DNA of 44,460 bases from assembly GCA_017849555.1 (NCBI GenBank), contig JAFIGU010000074.1, forward strand, positions 1 to 44,460, in the 5' to 3' direction. Both the position numbers and the translations under genes were made by a program. The DNA is from Sphingomonas sp. GTDB lineage: Bacteria > Pseudomonadota > Alphaproteobacteria > Sphingomonadales > Sphingomonadaceae. The notes beneath the pieces were generated by a model, which had not been told where the DNA came from, made no database searches, and saw only the letters and a program-made list of their open reading frames with translations. Numbering within the stretch: position 1 is the stretch's first letter; the number at the start of each line of letters is the position of its first letter. Shown here in pieces: positions 1 to 7,695 of the stretch.

Positions 1-159
1 CAGACCCGAGCCGAGATGCCCCCCGGTCTGGCCCACCGCCGAAATCGTCTCCGCGCGCAGCTCGTCCGCCACCTCGCGCAACCGCTCAGGCGGCAAACGA
101 CGCAGCGCCAACGGATCGGCTATCGTGTCAAGCAATGGCGTTTCGAAGCTAATGGTCAT
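1..159 (-). CDS. dxs: 1-deoxy-D-xylulose-5-phosphate synthase, N-terminal fragment
   Basis: The first 53 codons are in the window and the rest lies beyond position 1. DXS condenses pyruvate and glyceraldehyde 3-phosphate, a thiamine-diphosphate reaction that opens the MEP isoprenoid pathway in the cytoplasm. The visible residues follow the family's N-terminus: [10 protein letters not shown], then [17 protein letters not shown], then a TGGHLGSGL block that is the conserved entry to the catalytic domain. The ATG is at 157-159. It is the last visible gene of a minus-strand run hpnM-mlaA-dxs, 54 bases after the mlaA stop, so co-transcription is likely. Placement in a hopanoid cluster fits a copy dedicated to feeding hopanoid synthesis; whether another dxs exists cannot be seen here. 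Confidence 0.9.
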   Translation of the reverse strand, partial: MTISFETPLLDTIADPLALRRLPPERLREVADELRAETISAVGQTGGHLGSGL

Positions 160-213
160 GGGGCGCCTTACTTAATTCGTCATATCCCTGAAACAATCGT
201 CGTGATCAGGGCA

Positions 214-1230
214 TCAATGCGGCACGGGTGAGGCGGGATCGGTTAGCGGATCCTGCAATTCCCGTGGGTTATCGGATTTAGCCGCCGGCGGCGCGGTGCC
301 GGCGCCGGGATCGTGCAGCGGATCGTCGAGTTCGGTCGCGGGCGTTTCTCCCGTGCCGTGATCATGCAGCGCCGCGACTTCCGCCGCGCGGTTCTGCAGC
401 GAGACCGAACGCAGCGTCGCATAAGGATCGACCGCGCCGCTGAACAGCGCACGCAGATCGGCATCGGATTCGGCGCGCAGATCAAGCCCGGTGACCGCAA
501 GGCTGCCGAACTGATAACGCCAGTTGGTGAACGGCTCGCCGATCACCAGCGGCCAGCCGATGCCGTCGAGCGGACCGCCCAATATGTCGCGCAACGTCGT
601 CGGGCCGACCAGCGGCAGGAACAGATACGGGCCGGGGCCGACGCCATAATAGGCCAGCGTATCCCCGAAGAAATTGTCCTTGTGCGGGATATGGAACGGC
701 TTGCGCTTCGCGACGTCGAACAGCCCGCCGATCCCGATCGTCGAATTGACCAGAAAGCGCGCGAACGGACGCAGCGCTTTTCCGAAGCGCAATTGCAGCA
801 GATAATTGGCGAAAACGACCGGCTCGGTCAGGTTGCTGAAGAAATTGCGCACCCCCGACCGCACCGGCTTGGGCACGATATGTTTGTAGCCCATCGCCGC
901 CGGGCGATAGATCGCCTTGTCTAGCCCCTGGTGGATGCCGAACATCGCGCGATTGAAGCCTTCGAGCGGGTCGCCGGGATAATGGCGCGATGCCGCGGGG
1001 GCGGGCGGCGCGGCGGCGGTCGGCGTGGCCGGATCGGCGAGCGGATCGGCCAGCTCGCGCGGCGCCTCTGCGCTCGCCGGCGTTGCGGCCGGCGGCGGTG
1101 GCACGACGACGACCGGCGGCGCGGCCTGTGCCGGAACGACGACCGCCGCCGGGGGCGCGGTGTCGATCGGTTGGGCCTGCACCGGCGCGGCGACCAGCAC
1201 CGCGACGGGAAGAAGGAATGGGACCGTCAA
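214..1230 (-). CDS. mlaA: MlaA/VacJ-family outer-membrane lipid-asymmetry protein
   Basis: A 338-residue protein. Residues 84-290 form a complete MlaA domain: DPLEGFNRAMF near 87, NFFSNLTEPV near 129, and the GVGPGPYLFLPLVGP loop near 196. MlaA proteins remove mislocalised phospholipids from the outer leaflet of the outer membrane and pass them to a periplasmic MlaC partner. The start is TTG (1228-1230), overlapping the TGA of upstream hpnM as TTGA, which implies translational coupling; no in-frame ATG occurs before the domain. Residues 1-20 look like a cleavable signal peptide ending AQA. Unlike E. coli MlaA there is no lipobox cysteine, so it is probably not a lipoprotein. A proline/alanine-rich linker (21-83) and an acidic tail (290-338) flank the domain. 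Both carry copies of an EL-x-DPL-x-DP motif (59-67, 300-308, 325-332). Confidence 0.9.
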   Translation of the reverse strand: MTVPFLLPVAVLVAAPVQAQPIDTAPPAAVVVPAQAAPPVVVVPPPPAATPASAEAPRELADPLADPATPTAAAPPAPAASRHYPGDPLEGFNRAMFGIHQGLDKAIYRPAAMGYKHIVPKPVRSGVRNFFSNLTEPVVFANYLLQLRFGKALRPFARFLVNSTIGIGGLFDVAKRKPFHIPHKDNFFGDTLAYYGVGPGPYLFLPLVGPTTLRDILGGPLDGIGWPLVIGEPFTNWRYQFGSLAVTGLDLRAESDADLRALFSGAVDPYATLRSVSLQNRAAEVAALHDHGTGETPATELDDPLHDPGAGTAPPAAKSDNPRELQDPLTDPASPVPH

Positions 1231-1820
1231 AAGCTACCCTTGGCGGCGAGACTGTCGAGATGCGCGACCAGCGCCTTCGCGCCGCCCCTGGCGAGCACGC
1301 TCGCGAAATCCGAGCGCCGCGTCGCGACCTGGCTGATCGAATTGCGATAGAAGACGTCGATGATCTTCCACGCCCCGCCGATCTGACGCAGGCGATAGCT
1401 GATCGCGATATCCGCCTTGCCCGGTGCGGCGAGCGTGGTGCGGACCAATTTGTCGCCGCCGCGCGCCTCGATCCGATCGGCGATGACGAAGCGTTCGCCC
1501 GACCAATCGTCGAAATTGGTGGCATATTGCGCGATCGTCATACGGCGGAACGCGGCGACCAGCGCTTGCTGATCGGCGGGGGCGGTGGTGGTCCAGGCCG
1601 GGCCGACCGCGAGCCGCGTCATCAGCGGCAGATCGAAGGCGCGGTCGATCACCGGGGCGATCGACGCGGCGCGGCTCTTGACCGTTCCTTTCGCCTTCAT
1701 GATCGCGAGAAGGCCGTCGTCCAGCCCCTGCACCGCGGTGCGCGCGGGATCGGTCTGCGCCTGGGCGGGAACGGCCGCGATCAGCGCGAAAGGCAAGGCG
1801 GCAGCGAAGGGGATACGCAT
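1227..1820 (-). CDS. hpnM: Hopanoid-associated MlaC/Ttg2D-like periplasmic protein HpnM
   Basis: A 197-residue protein with a signal peptide (MRIPFAAALPFALIAAVPAQA). It belongs to the MlaC/toluene-tolerance Ttg2D family: residues near 60-70 read FDLPLMTRLAVG, then WTTTAPADQQALVAAFRRM, and the tail has YRLRQIGGAWKIIDVFYRNISQ-like sequence ending in a typical C-terminal helix. MlaC proteins are soluble periplasmic carriers that ferry lipid between inner-membrane ABC complexes and outer-membrane MlaA. The subtype in hopanoid clusters is named HpnM. It heads the minus-strand operon and overlaps mlaA by four bases, so carrier and outer-membrane partner are made together. No MlaFEDB transporter is in the window. 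Whether the cargo is hopanoid or phospholipid cannot be told from sequence. Confidence 0.88.
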   Translation of the reverse strand: MRIPFAAALPFALIAAVPAQAQTDPARTAVQGLDDGLLAIMKAKGTVKSRAASIAPVIDRAFDLPLMTRLAVGPAWTTTAPADQQALVAAFRRMTIAQYATNFDDWSGERFVIADRIEARGGDKLVRTTLAAPGKADIAISYRLRQIGGAWKIIDVFYRNSISQVATRRSDFASVLARGGAKALVAHLDSLAAKGSF

Positions 1821-1990
1821 CGAACACTCCGAAAACGGTTGCCGCTAGAGTAACGTGTTCAATGCAGGGGCGTCCACCCCTCGACGCGACAGGGACTTGC
1901 GTCGCCTCGCATATTTCTTTCTTTTGTAAGGAGGATAGAGCGACTATCTGCAGCGCACGGGAGCCGGTAAATGATGGTGTTTAGCGTAAG
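1821..1990. promoter_or_regulatory. Divergent promoter region between hpnM and ispH
   Basis: This 170-base gap separates the two divergent arms of the hopanoid locus and must hold promoters for both. It has a T-rich patch (about 1909-1928) followed by a strong Shine-Dalgarno-like AAGGAGGA at about 1928-1935. That site is too far (over 30 bases) from either the leader ORF start at 1971 or the ispH ATG at 1991 to serve them directly. I cannot assign -10/-35 boxes with confidence. Confidence 0.5.
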
Positions 1991-1994
1991 ATGA
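1971..1994 (+). CDS. Possible 7-codon leader peptide overlapping the ispH start
   Basis: A tiny frame, MMVFSVR, has its TGA (1992-1994) overlapping the ispH ATG (1991-1993) as ATGA. A GGGAG sequence lies just upstream. The arrangement would allow ispH translation by termination-reinitiation. It is too short for any homology argument and could be chance. Confidence 0.25.
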
Positions 1995-2956
1995 CCGGTG
2001 ATTCTGCTTCATCCCCGCTCAATGTGTTGCTCGCCAGCCCCCGCGGTTTCTGCGCCGGGGTGATCCGCGCGATCGATATCGTCGAACGCGCGCTCGAGCT
2101 CTATGGCGCGCCGGTCTATGTGCGGCACGAAATCGTCCACAACCGGCGGGTGGTCGAGCGGTTGCGCGCGATGGGCGCGATCTTCGTCGAGGAGCTCGAT
2201 GAGATTCCCGCCGGCGCGCCGACCGTGTTCAGCGCGCACGGAGTCGCACGTTCGGTCGAGGAGGCCGCCGCCGCGCGCGATCTACCGGTGCTCGACGCGA
2301 CCTGTCCTCTGGTCACCAAGGTCCACGTGCAGGGGCGCCGCTACGTCAAGGCGGGGCGGACGCTGGTGCTGATCGGCCACGCCGGCCACGCCGAGGTGAT
2401 CGGCACGATGGGGCAGATCGATGCGCCGGTCCATCTCGTCTCGACCGCCGAGGACGTCGTCGCGCTGCCGCTCGCGACCGATACGCCGATCGCTTATGTC
2501 ACCCAGACCACGCTGAGCGTCGATGATACCCGCGGGGTGATCGCGGCGCTCCACCAGCATTTCGACGATGTGGTCGGGCCGGACGTCGCCGATATCTGCT
2601 ATGCGACGCAGAACCGGCAGACCGCGGTGCGCGATCTGGCGCGGCAGAGCGATCTCCTGATCGTCGTCGGCGCGCGCAACAGCTCCAATTCGAGCCGGTT
2701 ACGCGAGATCGGCGACGAGATGGGCGTGCCAAGCTATCTGGTGGATGACGGGAGTGCCGTCGATCCGCTATGGCTGAACGGCGTCGGGACCGTCGGCATC
2801 ACCGCCGGGGCATCCGCGCCTGATGAACTGGTGGAGAATGTGATCGCCGCGCTCGCCGCGGTGCGCCCGGTTGCCGTGCGGCAGCTGGACGGTGTTAAGG
2901 AAGATATCGAATTCACCCTGCCGGCCCAGCTCAGACGGGCAATGGCCGCGGAATAG
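1991..2956 (+). CDS. ispH: 4-hydroxy-3-methylbut-2-enyl diphosphate reductase, hopanoid-locus copy
   Basis: A 321-residue IspH/LytB. It catalyses the last MEP step, reducing HMBPP to IPP and DMAPP with a [4Fe-4S] cluster. All three cluster cysteines are present ([19 protein letters not shown]). So are the substrate-site motifs: [14 protein letters not shown] with its His and Glu, TQTTLS, NSSNS, and TAGASAP. One visible difference from the usual [11 protein letters not shown] is Ile in place of Asp (GVIRAI). A second ispH lies at 37967-38929 and keeps the Asp. This copy is followed 10 bases later by hpnH on the same strand, so the two probably form one transcript that links precursor supply to hopanoid elongation. 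The family call is firm; the division of labour between copies is unknown. Confidence 0.95.
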   Translation: MTGDSASSPLNVLLASPRGFCAGVIRAIDIVERALELYGAPVYVRHEIVHNRRVVERLRAMGAIFVEELDEIPAGAPTVFSAHGVARSVEEAAAARDLPVLDATCPLVTKVHVQGRRYVKAGRTLVLIGHAGHAEVIGTMGQIDAPVHLVSTAEDVVALPLATDTPIAYVTQTTLSVDDTRGVIAALHQHFDDVVGPDVADICYATQNRQTAVRDLARQSDLLIVVGARNSSNSSRLREIGDEMGVPSYLVDDGSAVDPLWLNGVGTVGITAGASAPDELVENVIAALAAVRPVAVRQLDGVKEDIEFTLPAQLRRAMAAE

Positions 2957-2966
2957 GATTGATCGG

Positions 2967-4112
2967 ATGAGTTTACCGCTTGCGCAAGTCGCCCGGATCG
3001 GCGCCTACACGCTGAAGCAGCATATCAAGGGCGGGCGCTATCCGCTGGTGCTGATGCTGGAGCCGCTGTTCCGCTGCAACCTGGCGTGCCCCGGCTGCGG
3101 CAAGATCGATTATCCCGACGCGATCCTCAATCAGCGCATGTCCTATGAGCAATGCATGGAAGCGATCGACGAATGCGGCGCGCCCGCGGTTTCGATCGCC
3201 GGCGGCGAGCCGCTGCTGCATCGCGATATGGCGCGGATCGTAAAGGGCTATATCGCGAAGAAGAAATTCGTGATCCTTTGCACCAACGCTTTGCTTTTGA
3301 AGAAGAAGATCGACGAATATTCGCCGTCGCCGTTCTTCACCTGGTCGATCCACCTCGATGGCGACCGGCAGATGCACGATCATGCGGTCGATCGCGAGGG
3401 CACCTATGAGGTGGCGATCGAGGCGATCCAGCTCGCCAAGTCGAAGGGGTTCCGCGTCCAGGTCAATTGCACCGTGTTCGACGGCGCCGACGCCGGGCGG
3501 CTGGCGGCATTCTTCGACGAGATGGAGGCGCTGGGCGTCGAGATCACGGTCTCGCCCGGCTATGCCTATGAGCGCGCCGCCGATCAGGAGCATTTCTTCA
3601 ACCGTGAGCGCACCAAGCGCTTCTTCCGCGACGTTTTCGCGCGCGGCGACGGCGGCAAGGCGTGGACCTTCACCAATTCGCCGTTGTTCCTCGATTTCCT
3701 CGCCGGCAACCAGACCTATGAATGCACCCCCTGGTCGATGCCGTTGCGCACGATCTTCGGCTGGCAGAAGCCGTGCTACCTGCTCGGCGAGGGCTATGTC
3801 GCGACCTTCAAGGAGCTGATGGAAGGCACCGACTGGGAGCAGTATGGCGTCGGCAAGTACGAGAAATGCTCGAACTGCATGACGCATTGCGGCTTCGAGG
3901 GCACCGCCGCAACCGATGCGATCCGCCACCCGCTCAAGATGTTCAAGCTCGGGCGCAACGGGGTGAAGACCGAGGGGGCGATGGCGCCCGACGTCGACCT
4001 TTCGAACGCGCGGCCGGCGGAGGACGTCTATTCGAGCCACGTCGAGCGCGAGCTGGAGCGGATCAAGGCCGCCGACCCCGAGGGGTATAAGCGCGTCCAG
4101 AACGCGGCGTGA
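2967..4112 (+). CDS. hpnH: HpnH, radical SAM adenosylhopane synthase
   Basis: A 381-residue radical SAM enzyme that adds an adenosyl group to diploptene, the first step in building extended C35 hopanoids. The CxxxCxxC cluster motif is at C37, C41 and C44 (RCNLACPGC), followed by the GGEP-type SAM site (SIAGGEPLL) near residue 75. A C-terminal SPASM-like cysteine group is visible in KCSNCMTHCGFEG near residue 310. Length matches the family. An ATG at 2967 is chosen because the protein then starts MSLPLAQVARIG as in relatives; the frame itself is open further upstream inside ispH. It follows ispH by 10 bases and ends three bases from the stop of convergent hpnG, whose product acts on its adenosylhopane. 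Confidence 0.95.
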   Translation: MSLPLAQVARIGAYTLKQHIKGGRYPLVLMLEPLFRCNLACPGCGKIDYPDAILNQRMSYEQCMEAIDECGAPAVSIAGGEPLLHRDMARIVKGYIAKKKFVILCTNALLLKKKIDEYSPSPFFTWSIHLDGDRQMHDHAVDREGTYEVAIEAIQLAKSKGFRVQVNCTVFDGADAGRLAAFFDEMEALGVEITVSPGYAYERAADQEHFFNRERTKRFFRDVFARGDGGKAWTFTNSPLFLDFLAGNQTYECTPWSMPLRTIFGWQKPCYLLGEGYVATFKELMEGTDWEQYGVGKYEKCSNCMTHCGFEGTAATDAIRHPLKMFKLGRNGVKTEGAMAPDVDLSNARPAEDVYSSHVERELERIKAADPEGYKRVQNAA

Positions 4113-4115
4113 CGG

Positions 4116-4775
4116 TTAGAGGCGATCGATCCCGGCGCGGATGATCGCCTCGAACGCTTGTGACAGACTGCTGAACGCGCGGTCGGCCTGCCGCCCGGTG
4201 CGGATCAGTGCGGGAAGCTGCGCGGGGTTGCGTGCCAGCGACGCCAGCACCGCACCGAGCGCCATCCCGCCGTCGGGGCGCATTCCGACCAGTGCGGCGG
4301 GCGGCAGATCGTCGGTCGCGCGGTCGGAGATCACCCGCAACGCAGCGAAGCGCAGCCCATGTCGCGCGGCGACACGCGCGGCGACATGGCTCTCCATATC
4401 GACCGCGAGCGCGCCGGTGCGCTGGGCGAGCGCCCGTTTCTCGGCGACGGTCGCGGCGATCGTGTCGCTCCCGGCGATCGTTCCGCGATGCGCGCGGGGC
4501 AGCGCCTGACCCAGTCGCTCGACCACAGCCGCATCGCCGTCGATCACTATTTCGCCGGGTTCGAGCGACGGCACAAGCGCGCCCGCGATGCCGCACGACA
4601 GGATGATAGCGGCAGATCCTTCGACAAGCTCAGCGCGAGCGGCGGATGCCGCACGCTCCAGCGCCGCCTCAAGCCGCATCGCATCGCCGCCGCCGATCAC
4701 CGTCACGACATCGCCGCTGGCGCGGGCAACGATCCGCGCCTCGCGCTTCAGCCCGCAGGCGACGATCAGCGTCAC
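4116..4775 (-). CDS. hpnG: HpnG, adenosylhopane nucleosidase/phosphorylase
   Basis: A 219-residue nucleoside-phosphorylase-fold protein. HpnG removes adenine from adenosylhopane to give ribosylhopane, the step after HpnH. Visible family features are LIVACGLKREARI at the start, the GGGDAMRLEAAL segment, SCGIAGAL, IAGSDTIAA, and the VDMESHVAARVA motif whose Met-Glu binds the ribose. The start is GTG at 4773-4775, overlapping the shc stop (4772-4774), so the two genes are translationally coupled; the upstream open frame is only shc in another register. Codons for RAELVEG (4616-4641) coincide with half of the common intergenic repeat, which suggests a repeat fragment was captured in a loop before the SCGIAGAL strand. 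Confidence 0.88.
   Translation of the reverse strand: MTLIVACGLKREARIVARASGDVVTVIGGGDAMRLEAALERAASAARAELVEGSAAIILSCGIAGALVPSLEPGEIVIDGDAAVVERLGQALPRAHRGTIAGSDTIAATVAEKRALAQRTGALAVDMESHVAARVAARHGLRFAALRVISDRATDDLPPAALVGMRPDGGMALGAVLASLARNPAQLPALIRTGRQADRAFSSLSQAFEAIIRAGIDRL
4616..4641. repeat. Half-copy of the intergenic inverted-repeat family inside hpnG
   Basis: Across 26 bases this stretch differs from one arm of the repeat at 39473-39551 at only a few positions by eye. It includes an exact 15-base core, CCTTCGACAAGCTCA (4618-4632). It is in frame and adds no stop to hpnG. Confidence 0.6.
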
Positions 4776-6715
4776 ATCCCGACCGTGACGCGCTTGGTGT
4801 TCGATCGTTTGAGGTTGCGGTAACGCGCCATCGCCCACAGCGGGAAATATTTCGGATAGCCGTGGTAGCGCAGGTAGAAGACCCGCGGGAAACCGCCGCC
4901 GGTATAATATTCCTGCCCCCACAGCCCGTCGGCTTCCTGATGCGCCGCGAGCCATTCGATGCCGCGCCGCACCGCCTCGCTCTCCACCTCGCCCGCGGCC
5001 ATCAGCCCGAGCAACGCCCAGGCGGTCTGCGAGGCGGTGGACGGGGCGGGAACATGCCCGGTGCGTTTGAGGTCGTAGCTGTCGCAATCCTCGCCCCAGC
5101 CGCCGTCGGGATTCTGGATCGCGCGGAGCCACGCCGCCGCGCGCGCGACCATCGGCTCCTCGGGCTCCAGCCCCGCCGCATTGAGCGCGCACAGCACCGA
5201 CCAGGTGCCGTAGATGTAATTCACCCCCCAGCGGCCGAACCAGCTCCCGTCGGGCTCCTGTTCGCGGCGCAGATAATCGAGCGCGGCGGCCATCCGGGGA
5301 CTGTCGCGTCCTTCGCCGAGCTGCGCGAGCATCGACACGCAGCGCGCCGAAACGTCGGCGGTCGGCGGATCGAGCAACGCGCCGTGATCGGCGAAGGGCA
5401 GGTTGTTGAGATAGTCGTAGCTGTTGTCAGCGTCGAACGCACCCCAGCCGCCGTTCTTCGATTGCAGCCCGACGGTCCATTCGACCCCGCGATCGATCGG
5501 CATGCGATCGGCGACCGCGGCGCGGTCCATCGCCATCACCACCACCGCGGTATCGTCGAGATCGGGGTAATGATCGTTGTTATACTGGAACGCCCAGCCG
5601 CCCGGCCGCACACCCGGGCGCTCCTCGGCCCAGTCGCCCTCGACATCGAGCACCTGGCGCGGCTTGAGCCAATCGAGCGCTGCTTCGGCGCGGGCCTGAT
5701 TGACCTCGCCGCCCGCTTCCATCATCGCATGCGCGGCGAGCGCGGTATCCCACACCGGGGAGACGCAGGGCTGGCAATAAGCCTCCTCCTCGCCGATCAC
5801 GAGGAGGTTCTCGACCGACTGGCGCGCGATCGCGCGCGTCGGATGATCCTCGGGATAGCCGAGCAGGTCGAACATCATCACGCTGTTCGCCATCGCCGGG
5901 TAGATCGCGCCGAGCCCGTCCTCGCCGTTGAGCCTTTCGACCACCCAATTTTCGCAGGTCTTGATCGCGCGTTCGCGCAGCTTCGTCGGCCACAGCCCGT
6001 CGACCGCCTTGAGCACGCGATCGAGCGCATTGAACCCCTTGGTCCACAGCCATTTGGGATCGGCGGCGCGCGTCTCGAGATGTGCGGCCTTGCCGGTGTA
6101 CAATTCGTCGACCCGGATGTTCTTCGCATTTCGAGCGACCGGCCGACGCGCGGCGAGCACCAGCAGCGGCACCACCACGGTGCGCGCCCAATAGCTCATC
6201 TTGGAGAGATGGATCGGGAACCAGCGCGGCAGCAGGATGATCTCGGGCGGCATCGTCGGCACCGCCGACCACGGCCCGGCATCGAACAGCGCGAGCTGGA
6301 TCCGGGTAAAGACATTGCTCGCCGCCGCGCCGCCCGCGGCAAGGATCGCGGCGCGCGCGCGGGCCATATGCGGCGCGTCCACGTCGTCGCCGATCATCTT
6401 GAGCGCATAATAAGCCTTCACGCTTGCGCTGAGATCGAAACCGCCGGCGTGGAACAGCCCCCAGCCGTGGTGCGTGGCAGACTGGATACGGCGCAGATAG
6501 CGCGCGATCTTCGCCTCCAGCACGGCATCGACCGGCTCGCCGAGATAGTGGCGCAGAAGGACATATTCGGCCGGGATCGTGCAATCGGCTTCGAGCTCGA
6601 ACACCCAATGCCCGTCGGCGCGCTGCGCATCGGTGAGCGCGGCGGCGGCGCGGTTGACCGCGGCGTCGACGGCGGCAAGCGGGTGGTCGGCGGCTGGGGG
6701 AGCGAGCGTGGCCAT
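4772..6715 (-). CDS. shc: Squalene-hopene cyclase
   Basis: A 647-residue class II terpene cyclase that converts squalene to hopene and diplopterol at the inner membrane; also called HpnF. The catalytic acid motif of the DxDD class is DLDDTAV at 385-391. Several QW repeats are present (for example QSKNGGWGAF, QNPDGGWGED, QEADGLWGQEYYTGGGFPRVFYLRYHGYPKYFP). Length and C-terminus fit the family. The ATG at 6713-6715 gives MATLAPPAADHPL. It is the first gene of a two-gene minus-strand operon with hpnG. The squalene-forming genes (hpnC, hpnD, hpnE) that often sit nearby are not in this window. Confidence 0.97.
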   Translation of the reverse strand: MATLAPPAADHPLAAVDAAVNRAAAALTDAQRADGHWVFELEADCTIPAEYVLLRHYLGEPVDAVLEAKIARYLRRIQSATHHGWGLFHAGGFDLSASVKAYYALKMIGDDVDAPHMARARAAILAAGGAAASNVFTRIQLALFDAGPWSAVPTMPPEIILLPRWFPIHLSKMSYWARTVVVPLLVLAARRPVARNAKNIRVDELYTGKAAHLETRAADPKWLWTKGFNALDRVLKAVDGLWPTKLRERAIKTCENWVVERLNGEDGLGAIYPAMANSVMMFDLLGYPEDHPTRAIARQSVENLLVIGEEEAYCQPCVSPVWDTALAAHAMMEAGGEVNQARAEAALDWLKPRQVLDVEGDWAEERPGVRPGGWAFQYNNDHYPDLDDTAVVVMAMDRAAVADRMPIDRGVEWTVGLQSKNGGWGAFDADNSYDYLNNLPFADHGALLDPPTADVSARCVSMLAQLGEGRDSPRMAAALDYLRREQEPDGSWFGRWGVNYIYGTWSVLCALNAAGLEPEEPMVARAAAWLRAIQNPDGGWGEDCDSYDLKRTGHVPAPSTASQTAWALLGLMAAGEVESEAVRRGIEWLAAHQEADGLWGQEYYTGGGFPRVFYLRYHGYPKYFPLWAMARYRNLKRSNTKRVTVGM

Positions 6716-6766
6716 GCCCGCCTGTTATCGTCGGTCGGTGGGTTAGGGAAGCGCTACGCATGCCAC

Positions 6767-6849
6767 CGTCATGCCGGGCTGACCCGGCATTCAGAACCAC
6801 AAAGGGTATCGGTCATTACTCTGGATACCGGATCAAGTCCGGCATGACG
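6767..6849. repeat. Intergenic inverted repeat, family A, copy 1
   Basis: An 83-base element with outer arms that begin CGTCATGCCGG and end CCGGCATGACG; the pairing extends to about 22 bases with few mismatches. A close copy lies at 37856-37939. It sits just upstream of shc and downstream of the glutaredoxin gene (both minus strand), so it could end the upstream transcript. Confidence 0.8.
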
Positions 6850-6872
6850 AAAAGTGAGGTGCTGGCCCTTGG

Positions 6873-7616
6873 CTATTTCGCCACCATCCAGATCGCCATC
6901 GCGACCATCATTACATTCTCGGTCAGCGACAGGAAGCCGAGCGGGACGTTGCTCGATCCGCCGACGCAGGCGCATTTGAGCTCGCGCCGGTCGATATAGA
7001 CCGCCTTGAACACCGAAACCGCGCCGATGCTGCCGATGAACAAGGCGACCGGCACCGAGACCCACATCAGCACGTCCGCGGCCATCAGCACCCCGGCCAG
7101 CCCCTCGGCGAAGGGGTAGATCGTGGCATAGGGCACCCAGCGCTTCGCGAGCAGATCGTAGTTGAGGAACATCGACGAGAAGCGCTCGACATCCTGCAGC
7201 TTGAGCATCGCCAGCACACACATGCTGAACGCGATGAACCACTCGCCGGCGTGGATCGTCAGCGGCGTGCCGAAGGCGGCAAAGCTCGCCGCGAGCGCCA
7301 TCAGCGCGGTCATCGCGAACACCGCGATCACCGGGCGGTAGCTCGTCTCGCCGGGAGCGGCGACATGCATCCCGAAATAGCGGCGCAGCGCGTCATAGCC
7401 GCCGATGCGCTCGCCCTCGACGAATATCTGCGGGGTCGTCTGCACCTGCTGCTGCGCCTTGAACGCATCGGTTTCGTCGCGGGTAGTCAGCCAGTGATCG
7501 TCGACCGTAAACCCCTTTCGACGCAGCAAATGGAGCGCCTTCAACCCATAGGGACAGGTGTGGCCGGGCATCACCATGCGATAGAGCTGGGCTGTGCGAG
7601 GAGAGGCGGTCGTCAT
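6873..7616 (-). CDS. Glutaredoxin-MauE fusion membrane protein
   Basis: A 247-residue two-part protein. Residues 10-85 are a glutaredoxin-like fold: CPYG active site at 21-24 with a single cysteine (HTCPYGLKAL), the cis-proline TTPQIF near 62, and the GGYDAL glutathione-loop motif near 72. Residues 95-247 form about four membrane helices of the MauE/DoxX type ending with KCACVGGSSNVPLGF then SLTENVMM, where two cysteines face a conserved Gly-Gly. MauE-type proteins are thought to pass electrons across the membrane to disulfide partners. The ATG at 7614-7616 is chosen because it follows the predicted mer-type promoter; earlier in-frame starts fall inside that promoter. Its divergent neighbour is a MerR regulator. 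Substrate is unknown. Confidence 0.82.
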   Translation of the reverse strand: MTTASPRTAQLYRMVMPGHTCPYGLKALHLLRRKGFTVDDHWLTTRDETDAFKAQQQVQTTPQIFVEGERIGGYDALRRYFGMHVAAPGETSYRPVIAVFAMTALMALAASFAAFGTPLTIHAGEWFIAFSMCVLAMLKLQDVERFSSMFLNYDLLAKRWVPYATIYPFAEGLAGVLMAADVLMWVSVPVALFIGSIGAVSVFKAVYIDRRELKCACVGGSSNVPLGFLSLTENVMMVAMAIWMVAK

Positions 7617-7651
7617 GATTGGCACCGGCTTGTTATTGGTTGGTGCCGGCG

Positions 7652-7683
7652 CATATAGGGTCCGTACCATAGTACGGAGTCAA
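7652..7683 (-). promoter_or_regulatory. mer-type promoter/operator for the glutaredoxin-MauE gene
   Basis: Read on the minus strand there is a -35 box TTGACT (7683-7678) and a -10 box CTATAT or TATATG (about 7658-7652), 19-20 bases apart. This over-long spacing is typical of MerR-activated promoters. Between them lies a perfect dyad, CCGTAC-N4-GTACGG (7662-7677), the same half-sites and spacer length as the mercury-operon operator. The merR ATG is only 13 bases from the -35 box. Confidence 0.85.
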
Positions 7684-7695
7684 GCCTTGACCGCG

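Noticed and set aside
4646..6847. A 733-codon open frame on the plus strand across shc
   Set aside because: It is antisense to a clear squalene-hopene cyclase. Its product is rich in Arg, His and Asp without motifs, as expected from high-GC antisense frames.
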